Assembly (NCBI GenBank): GCA_016784945.1
Contig: JADHTP010000054.1
Coordinates: forward strand, 1-14,349
From: Deltaproteobacteria bacterium
GTDB lineage: Bacteria > Myxococcota_A > UBA9042 > DTJE01
DNA length: 14,349 nt
Direction: 5' to 3'
This document shows positions 1-6,143 of this stretch, piece after piece. The position numbers were made by a program, and so were the translations under genes. A model generated the notes under the pieces. The model was not told where the DNA came from. It did not search any database and was given only the letters and a program-made list of their open reading frames with translations. Positions within the stretch are counted from its first letter, which is position 1; each line of letters starts with the position of its first letter.

Positions 1-1870
1 GGGTCGACAGTTCACCCGGGTCCTCGAACACCGTCACTTCCAGGTCCGCATCCCCCGCCATATCCCTCAACCGCGCCTCGAAGTCTCCGGGCGTCATCCT
101 CTGGTGGTGGTGATGCACCCCCGGCGGATCCCAGTAGAGGGCCTTCAACGCGAATCCCACTTCCGCCAGGAAGCCCGGGATCTGGAAACCGTGGCTGCGT
201 GCCACGTCCAGCACGGAGTGGGTCTGGGTGGACATGATCACGAACCCGGCGCACAGGCCGTCGGCCCGGGCGCACGCGCGGTTCCATCGTTCCAGGGACG
301 ACCCCGCGAGGTCGGGGACTTCGGTATCGGGGACGTCCCGGCCGCGCACTCGTTCCGCCGCCCCCTTCAGCCAGTCCCGGCAGGCCTGTCGGCCCAGGGG
401 AAGGGGCGGCCGGACGGCGGGAATGTCGCACCAGCTGTCGATGGAACGAAACGTCTCGTGGACGTCGTGCCAGGGGCTGACCACGTTGATGGCCGCGGTC
501 CCGAAGGCGCACACCTCGTCGAAGTCCAGTTCCGGCAGCAGGCAGGAGGCGACCGCCACGCCCAGTTCATCCAGCCGGTCCTTCAATTCCCGGACGTGCC
601 GGGACCCGGTGGCCCCGTATCCCACCAGGTTCATCGCGTTCGGCCTTTCTTCCAGGTTCCGGTCCAGGCGGGCCTGCAGGAGGTTGCTCCAGACGCCCCG
701 GTTCGACTGGAACCGGTCCGCCGGGTCCAGGCGCGCCATGTCGTGGTGGGCCACGATCACGTCGCCGTGGGAGCCGGCTTCTTCCCGGACCACGCGCCCA
801 ACGTCCTCACCCATGACCCGCGTGTGGCAGGTTCCACCCACGATCACCATCTTTACGCCGGGTTTCGCGGCGGCCTGGGCGATGTTGTCCCTCAGGTTCT
901 CTTCGGCCCCCATCACCACGTCGGCCTCCCCGAGGTCCGAGATCCAGAGCCTCTCGGCATCCTCGGGTCTGGGCCGGTGCCTGAAGAAGGTGGGAAAGGC
1001 GTGGACATTGGCCACGGGCTCGTAGAAGCCGTAGTTCCCGCAGTCCCTCTCGGAATGGTACAGACCCACCACCGGGCCCGGACAGCCCGTAAAAACATGG
1101 TGGCAGTCGAAGGACTCGTGGCCCGTTTCGTCCACGAAGAACTGCACCGCCAGCGCCTTGCCGTATTCGATGGTGGAGTCCGCAACCACGGCCCGTTTTC
1201 CCGACGTGATCTCGTAGTCCACACCCGGCGTGTCGCACAGGGTGAATAGGAAACCCAGGTAGCGTTCCACCAGGGCGGCGCCCTGCTGATCGGCCGGCCG
1301 TTCGTCAAGGGCAGGGAGGACCGTGAAGGACCGGGTCGAAAACAGCGCCCCCGGCAGGCCTGGTTCGGGTCGCATTTCCAGGATCAGGCGCGCCGCGGCG
1401 GATTCGAAATCAAAGCGCAGGCTGGACTCGTCGTAACCGTCCCCGGCGAACACGAATCCCCCGCAACGGGTGCGGCCCGGGACCAGGAAGGTGTCCAGAC
1501 GTTCCCGGAACATGCCCCGGCCGAAGCTCACGGGACGTTCGGGGCTGCTGGGCTGGAACAGGTTGATGATGGGCACGTGATACTTGTTGATGAGGGCGGT
1601 CAGTCGTCCCAGCACGAACCTGGAGGCCGCCTCCCAGGGGGTGCCGCCGCCTTCCCGGGGTACCTGGGTCAGGGTCCAGTCGGGACCCTGGACGCCCCCA
1701 TCGGATCGGGGTCCCATTCGCACGCCGGCCGGCCCGGAAGGCGTCTCCATGGCAAAGAACAGGTGGCCGTCCATTTCGAAGGAGGCCCGCCGGCATGTCA
1801 CGGACTTGCCGTCCAGGGCGCGCTCCATCCATTGCAGGAACTCGTCGGGCTGGAACAGTTTCGCGTCCAT
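1..1870 (-). CDS. Nitrogenase component 1-like (NifD/NifK/BchN-type) oxidoreductase subunit, C-terminus cut by window edge
   Basis: The frame reads from ATG at 1870 to the left edge without a stop: 623 codons visible, true end outside. Component-1 landmarks appear in order. FTGCPGPV has Cys263 in the GC position of P-cluster-type ligands, with Cys256 and Cys277 nearby. WISDLGEADVVMGAEENL is at 309-326. VIVGGTCHTRVMGED has Cys348 in the usual third-ligand position before a G-D/E-D turn. NLVGYGATGS (414-423) matches the NLxG start of the second Rossmann-like domain. A third domain includes FVIMSTQTHS (about 543-552). Such subunits form the metallocluster and substrate-binding core that receives electrons from an Fe protein. 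The start lies 4 nt after the Fe-protein gene's stop, so the two are probably cotranscribed. The odd points are the long N-terminal region (about 1-240), which I do not recognise, and a His586-589 run. Family assignment is from motifs; the substrate is unknown. It could be a fused or stand-alone homologue of BchN/B, BchY/Z or uncharacterised nitrogenase-like proteins. Confidence 0.8.
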   Translation of the reverse strand, partial: MDAKLFQPDEFLQWMERALDGKSVTCRRASFEMDGHLFFAMETPSGPAGVRMGPRSDGGVQGPDWTLTQVPREGGGTPWEAASRFVLGRLTALINKYHVPIINLFQPSSPERPVSFGRGMFRERLDTFLVPGRTRCGGFVFAGDGYDESSLRFDFESAAARLILEMRPEPGLPGALFSTRSFTVLPALDERPADQQGAALVERYLGFLFTLCDTPGVDYEITSGKRAVVADSTIEYGKALAVQFFVDETGHESFDCHHVFTGCPGPVVGLYHSERDCGNYGFYEPVANVHAFPTFFRHRPRPEDAERLWISDLGEADVVMGAEENLRDNIAQAAAKPGVKMVIVGGTCHTRVMGEDVGRVVREEAGSHGDVIVAHHDMARLDPADRFQSNRGVWSNLLQARLDRNLEERPNAMNLVGYGATGSRHVRELKDRLDELGVAVASCLLPELDFDEVCAFGTAAINVVSPWHDVHETFRSIDSWCDIPAVRPPLPLGRQACRDWLKGAAERVRGRDVPDTEVPDLAGSSLERWNRACARADGLCAGFVIMSTQTHSVLDVARSHGFQIPGFLAEVGFALKALYWDPPGVHHHHQRMTPGDFEARLRDMAGDADLEVTVFEDPGELST

Positions 1871-1874
1871 GGGC

Positions 1875-2696
1875 CTACTCTTCGTCCGGGACGTTGCGGA
1901 TGAATTCGTCGAATCCCAGTTCTCCCATGGGGCGGGGAACGGGGAGGTCCTCCACCTTCAGGCCCGACACGGCTTCGCACAGTGACCGGTACTTCGCTGC
2001 GATGGAGCTGTCCGGCGCGTGTTCGATCACGGTCCTGCGTTGCCTTTCGGCCTCGTTCACCAGGGGGTCCTGGGGAACGATTTCCAACACGTCGCCCCCG
2101 ATCCGCTGTGCAAAGGCCCTTATCCGGGATTCTTCGTCGGCCAGTCCGCGCAGGTTCCCCACCAGGCCCCCCAGCCTCACACCGCTGCGGGACAACCGCA
2201 CGATGGCCCGGCTGATGTTGTTTCCGGCATACAGGGACATGATCTCGCCGGACACCACGATCACCACCGCCGTGTCACGGGCATAACGCATGGGCACGGC
2301 GAAACCGCCGCAGACCACGTCGCCCAGCACGTCGTAAAGGCAGTAGTCGTAGTCCCGCCGGAAAATCCCCCCGGCCTCGAATATCTCGAACATCTTGGTG
2401 ATGCCCCGCCCGGCGCAGCCCATGCCCGGGTCCGGGCCACCGGATTCCACGCAGGTCAGACCGTCGCGCCCCTCGAACAGGTAATCGTCCGAGGACAGGT
2501 CGCGGCGCTTCGCCACAACCTGTTCCATCACCGTGGGGATGGGATAGATGTCGCTGACCTTGTAACTGGAGTCATGCTTGGGATCGCAACCCACCAACAG
2601 GACCTTGCGGCCCTGCCGGGCCAGCAGGATGGCCAGGTTGGACACGATGGTGCTCTTGCCGATGCCGCCTTTTCCATAGAACGCGATGTGTCGCAA
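1875..2696 (-). CDS. NifH/BchL/BchX-like Fe protein (nitrogenase-superfamily reductase ATPase)
   Basis: This 273-residue protein has the usual length for an Fe protein: an ATP-hydrolysing homodimer that passes electrons from a bridging [4Fe-4S] cluster to a component-1 partner. Seen are the P-loop GKGGIGKST (8-16), GCDPKHDS (36-43), the cluster ligand Cys94 in GCAGRG, and the second ligand Cys129 in DVLGDVVCGGFAVP. Arg97 corresponds to the Arg that DraT ADP-ribosylates in NifH. Features are mixed: GCDPKHDS is BchL-like, GCAGRG and SGEIMSLYAGNNIS are NifH-like, and IPTVMEQV plus the GRG-FE pattern recall BchX. It is therefore probably not a canonical nitrogen-fixation or chlorophyll-synthesis protein. 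The start is TTG at 2696: an in-frame TGA lies just upstream, and a good Shine-Dalgarno sits about 7 nt before it. The component-1-like gene follows after 4 nt. Family is certain; substrate is not. Confidence 0.93.
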   Translation of the reverse strand: MRHIAFYGKGGIGKSTIVSNLAILLARQGRKVLLVGCDPKHDSSYKVSDIYPIPTVMEQVVAKRRDLSSDDYLFEGRDGLTCVESGGPDPGMGCAGRGITKMFEIFEAGGIFRRDYDYCLYDVLGDVVCGGFAVPMRYARDTAVVIVVSGEIMSLYAGNNISRAIVRLSRSGVRLGGLVGNLRGLADEESRIRAFAQRIGGDVLEIVPQDPLVNEAERQRRTVIEHAPDSSIAAKYRSLCEAVSGLKVEDLPVPRPMGELGFDEFIRNVPDEE

Positions 2697-2703
2697 TACC
2701 CGG

Positions 2704-2709
2704 CTCCTT
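2704..2709 (-). promoter_or_regulatory. Ribosome binding site fixing the TTG start of the Fe-protein gene
   Basis: On the minus strand the sequence reads AAGGAG, then 7 nt, then TTG. An in-frame TGA overlaps the start of this motif, so no longer reading is possible. The next downstream in-frame candidate starts would remove the P-loop strand. This supports the non-ATG start. Confidence 0.75.
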
Positions 2710-2733
2710 CAGTCGAACGACTCACGAGGCCAG

Positions 2734-2762
2734 AGTATCGAAGTGCGCTGGTGGGGTGTCAA
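2734..2762 (-). promoter_or_regulatory. Sigma-70-type promoter of the nitrogenase-like operon
   Basis: The minus strand shows TTGACA (2757-2762), a 17-nt spacer, then GATACT (2734-2739, 4 of 6 to consensus). Transcription would begin near 2727 and leave a leader of about 30 nt before the TTG start. The -35 is perfect and the spacing ideal. The pair therefore probably has its own housekeeping promoter rather than relying only on read-through from the ZIP and chalcone-isomerase-like genes upstream. No sigma-54 (GG-N10-GC) element of the nif type was seen here. Confidence 0.6.
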
Positions 2763-2787
2763 GTGACGACCGCCGGGAAACGGGGCT

Positions 2788-3123
2788 CTAGCCGTCCCAG
2801 TCCAGCAGGCGCTTTTCGCCTTCGATGCCCCGGATACCCGCGATGTCCTGGGTCACCTCCAGGCAGCCCCGGTAGGCGCCAATCAGCATTCCCGCTACGA
2901 TCACGCATACGCCCATGCCGGGCCACAGGCGATCGCCGTACTCTATGCCCGGCACGATGAGAGAAAACGAGGTGGCCGCGAGCATGACCCCGGCGGCCCC
3001 ACTCAGCATGGTGTCCAGGATTTTGTCCGGGACGTTCTTGAAGAAGAGCGCCGGGAGCGCCCCCACGCCCATCGCCAGGCCGGCCAGAGTGCTGGCCAGC
3101 AGTCCGAGCCAGAATGTCGACAT
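2788..3123 (-). CDS. Truncated ZIP-family metal transporter (N-terminal three membrane segments only), probable pseudogene
   Basis: This 111-residue frame starts at ATG 3123 with a clear GGAGG 8 nt upstream. It matches the N-terminal part of ZIP (GufA-like) divalent-metal transporters: the membrane helix LASTLAGLAMGVGALPALFF, then GAAGVMLAATSFSLIVPGIEYG, then a third helix around VCVIVAGMLIGA. Typical ZIP proteins have about 250-270 residues and eight helices, with metal-binding His in helices 4 and 5 (HNxPEG). All of that is missing. The frame ends shortly after helix 3, and only about 90 bp separate its stop from the next gene, with no remaining ZIP sequence visible there. It is most likely a decayed gene left by deletion of the C-terminal half. 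A functional three-helix protein is possible but less likely. Confidence 0.7.
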   Translation of the reverse strand: MSTFWLGLLASTLAGLAMGVGALPALFFKNVPDKILDTMLSGAAGVMLAATSFSLIVPGIEYGDRLWPGMGVCVIVAGMLIGAYRGCLEVTQDIAGIRGIEGEKRLLDWDG

Positions 3124-3223
3124 GACTAATCCTCCCTGAGGGCCACTGGTGGATGAAACACTTCAGGCACTAAACTGAACGGATGAACAGAATCAAGTAT
3201 CTCCGAGGAACCCGGGCCGGGTG

Positions 3224-3805
3224 TCACTTCTTTTCGGTGCAGGTGGCGCGGATATCTTCCAGGAGGTGGGGACAACAGGTGTCGCGATTGAACCAGATGT
3301 CCATGAGGACATTCTGGAAGTCCGGGCCGGTGATGGTGGCGCCCCGCTTTTTTCCGTCGATATAGATGGACGTTCCCCTGCCGGGGACATAGATGATGCG
3401 AACCTGGGTCTTGTCGAGAACCTTTTTGTTGAACAGGGCCAGGAACCGGTTGATCCGGCCCTGGAGGTCCCCCGAGGCGTTCTTCGGCGTCCGGGCGGTG
3501 AAGTTGTCGGTCATGGTGGCCTTCATCTTGTCCGCCGGGATGTCCCGCACGAAGTCCATGCGGAGGAGCTTCGCCTGGTCGGTGTGAACCAGCTTGATCT
3601 GGTTGCAGGTGTGTTTCTCCACATAGACCGCCATGGTGTACACATCGACCTTGAAGATGGTTTTCTCGCGCATGCCGGCGCCCACGAGATGGAGGGTTCG
3701 GCCTTCCATCGTCACGGTGTCCGGGTAGGTGGTGTCCTCCACGGTCAGGGCCATGGCCTGGATCGGGACGAACAGCAGGATGGCGAGGAAACAGAAACGG
3801 GACAT
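3224..3805 (-). CDS. Exported chalcone isomerase-like protein
   Basis: A 193-residue protein beginning MSRFCFLAILLFVPIQAMA, a typical signal peptide with cleavage after Ala19 (AMA). The start at 3805 is preceded by an AGGGGG-type ribosome binding site and leads straight into the signal peptide; the frame stays open further upstream but without signal-like sequence. The segment VGAGMREKTIFKVDVYTMAV (about 41-60) is the hallmark of the bacterial chalcone isomerase-like family (Chalcone_3 fold), small periplasmic proteins of unknown role, some of which probably bind fatty acids or other hydrophobic ligands. The C-terminus carries extra Cys residues (DTCCPH and TCTEKK), possibly disulfides. It is the first gene of a same-strand series with the ZIP fragment and the nitrogenase-like pair, but the 100-nt gap and the internal promoter make a single operon uncertain. 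Confidence 0.8.
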   Translation of the reverse strand: MSRFCFLAILLFVPIQAMALTVEDTTYPDTVTMEGRTLHLVGAGMREKTIFKVDVYTMAVYVEKHTCNQIKLVHTDQAKLLRMDFVRDIPADKMKATMTDNFTARTPKNASGDLQGRINRFLALFNKKVLDKTQVRIIYVPGRGTSIYIDGKKRGATITGPDFQNVLMDIWFNRDTCCPHLLEDIRATCTEKK

Positions 3806-3877
3806 GGTGAGCCCCCTGGTTGACGGCAACGCGAGGGCAGGATAGCCCAAATCCCGCCACCCCGGAAGAGGTGTCCA

Positions 3878-3959
3878 TGGAGTGCGCAAGCTTGCTTGCG
3901 CTTTCGACCGGCATTTCAGGCCGCGCCGGACCAAGGCGGCAGCAAGCTGCCGCACTCCA
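3878..3959. repeat. 82-bp inverted-repeat element with two mirror hairpins (REP/MITE-like)
   Basis: The ends are 18-bp imperfect inverted repeats: TGGAGTGCGCAAGCTTGC (3878-3895) and the reverse complement of 3942-3959, TGGAGTGCGGCAGCTTGC, with 2 mismatches. Each end also folds by itself. GCGCAAG-CTTG-CTTGCGC lies at 3884-3901 and GCGGCAG-CAAG-CTGCCGC at 3936-3953, both with 7-bp stems and 4-nt loops that are complements of each other. It lies between divergent genes. This layout is typical of dispersed palindromic elements (REP/BIME or small MITE); no transposase is nearby. Confidence 0.75.
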
Positions 3960-3993
3960 AAAGGGGCCGGAGTCGGGACGATTCCCGCTGGAA

Positions 3994-4022
3994 TTGGTGA
4001 CTGGGCCTCGAAAGGCTATGAT
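3994..4022 (+). promoter_or_regulatory. Putative promoter of the nucleoside kinase gene
   Basis: TTGGTG (3994-3999), a 17-nt spacer and TATGAT (4017-4022, 5 of 6 to consensus) precede the kinase start by about 43 nt. The -35 is weak but the -10 and spacing are good. It lies just downstream of the 82-bp repeat. Confidence 0.45.
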
Positions 4023-4065
4023 CGGGGGACGGCCACCGAATGAATTACTGATGAACGGAGGACCG

Positions 4066-5745
4066 ATGGGCGCCATATCACTGAAGATTCCACAGACGGT
4101 CACGGTTCGCGTGGAGGGACGGGAATACAGCATAACCCGGGGAACGCGGGTCAAATCGTTCCTGCGCCGGCACCTGCCGGACCTGGAGCCCCAGTGCCTG
4201 GGCGCCACCCTGTGGAACCGCCTCGTAGCCCTGGAAGCACCCATCGCCTCCTCCTGCGATCTCGTGCCCGTGACCTACGCCAGCAAGGCAGGGGCCCGCA
4301 TCTACCGGGCCACCCTCACCATCATGCTCTGCGAATCCGCGGCACGTCTCTTTCCGTCGGCCCGTGTCCAGGTCGGACAGGCCCTGGGCGACGGATACTA
4401 CTTCGACGTTTCCATGGAGCCGACCCTTACACCGGAGGACGTGGCGGCCCTCGAGGACGAGATGCGAGCCATGGTGGAAAGGAAGGAAGCCCTGGCCACC
4501 ATGCGCGTGCCGGTCCACGAGGCCGTGGAGGCCTTCGAGGCCCAGGGCTATGGTTCCCAGGCCTCGATCGCCCGGACCTTCCGGGAAGGCTGGGTCAACC
4601 TGGTCACCATGGGCAACCACGTGAACCTGTGGCTTCATCCCCTGCTTCCCACCACGAAGAAGATCCGGTCGTTCCTGGTCCGCCCCTTCGGGGACGGGCT
4701 AGTCCTGAGCTTCCCCCCGTTCGGGAAGCCGGACGACCGGCCCGGTGAACTGGGGGATCAGAAGGCGCTTTTCGCCGCCTACCGGGAAACCCGCGACTGG
4801 AACCGCCTGGTGGGGGTGGAGACCGTGGCGGACCTGAACCGATCGGTGGTCAACGGGGACATCGGGGAGGTCATCCGGGTGGCGGAGGCCCTGCACGAGC
4901 GCAAGGTGGCCGCAATAGCCGACGAGGTGGCCAGTCGTCAAGGATGCCGCATGGTGCTCGTGGCGGGGCCGTCCTCGTCGGGGAAGACCACCTTCGTGAA
5001 GCGCCTGCGTTTGCAGCTCATGGCCATCGGACTCAGGCCCAAGGCCCTGTCCACGGACGACTACTACGTGAACCGGGAGGACACGCCCCGTGACGAAGAC
5101 GGGGAATACGACTACGAGTGCCTGGAGGCCATCGACCTGGACCTCCTCAACGAACAACTGGCGGCGGTGATGAAGGGCGAGGCGGTCAAGACGCCCCGAT
5201 ATTCCTTCACGAAGGGATCCCGCACCTTTCGCAAGGACCCCTTCCACTTGGAACCCCGGGAGATCCTGCTCATCGAGGGCATCCACGGCCTCAACGACCG
5301 TCTCACCGAGGCGGTGCCAGACAACAGGAAGTTCAAGATCTACGTGAGCGCCCTGACCCAGTTGTGCATCGACGACCACAACCGGATCTTCACGTCCGAC
5401 GCCCGGCTGATCCGACGCGTGGTCCGGGACCGGCGCTATCGCGGCTACACGGCGGCCCAGACCCTGTCCCGGTGGGCCAAGGTGCGGGCCGGGGAGATGC
5501 GCTGGATCTACCCCTTCGAGGGCCGGGCCGACGCCATGTTCAACAGCACCCTGGTGTACGAGGCGGCAGTCCTCAAGGTCTTCGCGGAGCGGTTCCTCAT
5601 GGAGGTGCCCGAATCGGACCCCACCCACGTGGAGGCCACGCGACTGCTGGAATTCCTGGACCTGTTCGTCCCCATCTTCTCCGACGACGTGCCGGCCACC
5701 TCCATCCTGCGCGAATTCCTGGGCGGATCGTCCTTTGAATACTGA
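4066..5745 (+). CDS. TGS/ThrRS-like domain nucleoside (uridine-type) kinase
   Basis: A 559-residue P-loop kinase expected to phosphorylate a nucleoside such as uridine in salvage. The N-terminus is a TGS-like domain (about 1-70). A module resembling the second domain of threonyl-tRNA synthetase follows (about 85-215; LFPSARVQVGQALGDGYYFD is the diagnostic stretch). The His pair of the ThrRS editing site is absent: MLCESAA stands where HxxxH would be. The kinase domain has Walker A GPSSSGKTT (301-309), STDDYY (329-334) as in uridine kinases, LLIEGIHGLN (401-410), and RLIRRVVRDRRYRGYTA (447-463) as lid region. About 550 residues is normal for this family. ATG 4066 follows GGAGGA closely (3-4 nt); ATG 4051 is an in-frame alternative. 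A decayed nucleobase permease follows 14 nt downstream, suggesting a former salvage operon. Confidence 0.88.
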   Translation: MGAISLKIPQTVTVRVEGREYSITRGTRVKSFLRRHLPDLEPQCLGATLWNRLVALEAPIASSCDLVPVTYASKAGARIYRATLTIMLCESAARLFPSARVQVGQALGDGYYFDVSMEPTLTPEDVAALEDEMRAMVERKEALATMRVPVHEAVEAFEAQGYGSQASIARTFREGWVNLVTMGNHVNLWLHPLLPTTKKIRSFLVRPFGDGLVLSFPPFGKPDDRPGELGDQKALFAAYRETRDWNRLVGVETVADLNRSVVNGDIGEVIRVAEALHERKVAAIADEVASRQGCRMVLVAGPSSSGKTTFVKRLRLQLMAIGLRPKALSTDDYYVNREDTPRDEDGEYDYECLEAIDLDLLNEQLAAVMKGEAVKTPRYSFTKGSRTFRKDPFHLEPREILLIEGIHGLNDRLTEAVPDNRKFKIYVSALTQLCIDDHNRIFTSDARLIRRVVRDRRYRGYTAAQTLSRWAKVRAGEMRWIYPFEGRADAMFNSTLVYEAAVLKVFAERFLMEVPESDPTHVEATRLLEFLDLFVPIFSDDVPATSILREFLGGSSFEY

Positions 5746-5759
5746 GCGAGGAGATCGAT

Positions 5760-5940
5760 ATGCTGGAAAAGCTGTTCGGCCTTCGCGCGGCGGAAACCAC
5801 GGTGAAGATGGGAGACCGCCGGATTCGTGCTGTACCCGCTGTTCATGGCGGTGGCCGGGCGGATCCGCGAGGTCAAGGCGGGCATGTGGGTGCTGACGGC
5901 ACTCTCCCTCCTCTTTTTCGTCTTCTACCAGCCACCATGA
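5760..5940 (+). pseudogene. Deletion remnant of an NCS2/AzgA-type nucleobase permease
   Basis: ATG 5760 is preceded by AGGAG at 5749-5753. The first codons read MLEKLFGLRAAETTVK, the standard start of AzgA-type (adenine/guanine/hypoxanthine) NCS2 permeases. At about 5808-5820 the sequence jumps, and the +1 frame from 5821 to TGA 5938-5940 reads GFVLYPLFMAVAGRIREVKA followed by a hydrophobic end LTALSLLFFVFYQPP. That is the C-terminal helix region of the same family. Family members have roughly 430-450 residues, so nearly 400 central residues are missing and the two ends are out of frame. Read in one frame, the start gives a meaningless 96-residue protein ending at 6050. A real deletion is likely; a collapsed assembly is the alternative. 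The neighbouring nucleoside kinase fits a salvage role for the ancestor. Confidence 0.75.
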
Positions 5941-6011
5941 ATATCCGAGATCCGTCACCGCAGCGGTCTGCTGGACAGGACTTTCGTCACGAGGTTTCGG
6001 ATACGCTAGAT

Positions 6012-6096
6012 CCAACAAGGCGCGGGGTTCCAGGGACGACGAAGGCGTAGCTGAAACCTACGTTGAGGAAGTCCCGGGGCGCAGCAACGCAGTTGG
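6012..6096. other. Nested five-stem structured element (candidate ncRNA or folded DNA site)
   Basis: Five short perfect stems nest in order: CCAAC 6012-6016 with GTTGG 6092-6096; GCGC 6020-6023 with GCGC 6079-6082; GGGAC 6033-6037 with GTCCC 6071-6075; CGTAG 6046-6050 with CTACG 6058-6062; and a 7-nt terminal loop CTGAAAC. (The fourth stem can be lengthened by two G-T pairs at 6044-6045/6063-6064, giving the fifth step.) The internal loops GACGAAGG and TTGAGGAA are purine-rich and face each other. It fills most of the otherwise gene-free 5941-6143 stretch downstream of the permease remnant and of the lipoprotein gene's stop. Its orientation is unknown. I do not recognise the family with certainty. 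Confidence 0.5.
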
Positions 6097-6143
6097 TCGG
6101 GATGTAGCCGGAACCGCAGTAGAACGATCTGTCAAGCAGACCG

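Noticed and set aside
104..1249. Long plus-strand open frame opposite the component-1-like gene
   Set aside because: It is a GC-driven antisense shadow. Its product has no recognisable motif, while the minus-strand frame has clear family signatures throughout.
3210..3222. ACCCGGGCCGGGT as terminator of the chalcone-isomerase-like gene
   Set aside because: The palindrome leaves almost no loop, lies before/at the stop codon side and has no T-run; it is probably chance in GC-rich DNA.
3820..4065. N-terminal extension of the nucleoside kinase by 82 codons
   Set aside because: It would read through the 82-bp inverted repeat and the putative promoter. The TGS-like domain starts right after ATG 4066, which has a GGAGGA site.
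5760..6050. A 96-residue novel small protein
   Set aside because: Only the first ~16-20 codons look coding. The coding signal then moves to the +1 frame and ends at 5940, so this is a deletion remnant, not a new gene.
6010..6099. Integron attC recombination site
   Set aside because: ATCCAAC on the left and GTTGG on the right, plus an AACAA just inside, resemble attC ends. However, the right box does not complete GTTRRRY, the internal stems do not fit the usual L-box layout, and no integron integrase or cassette array is visible. It is kept only as an unassigned structured element.
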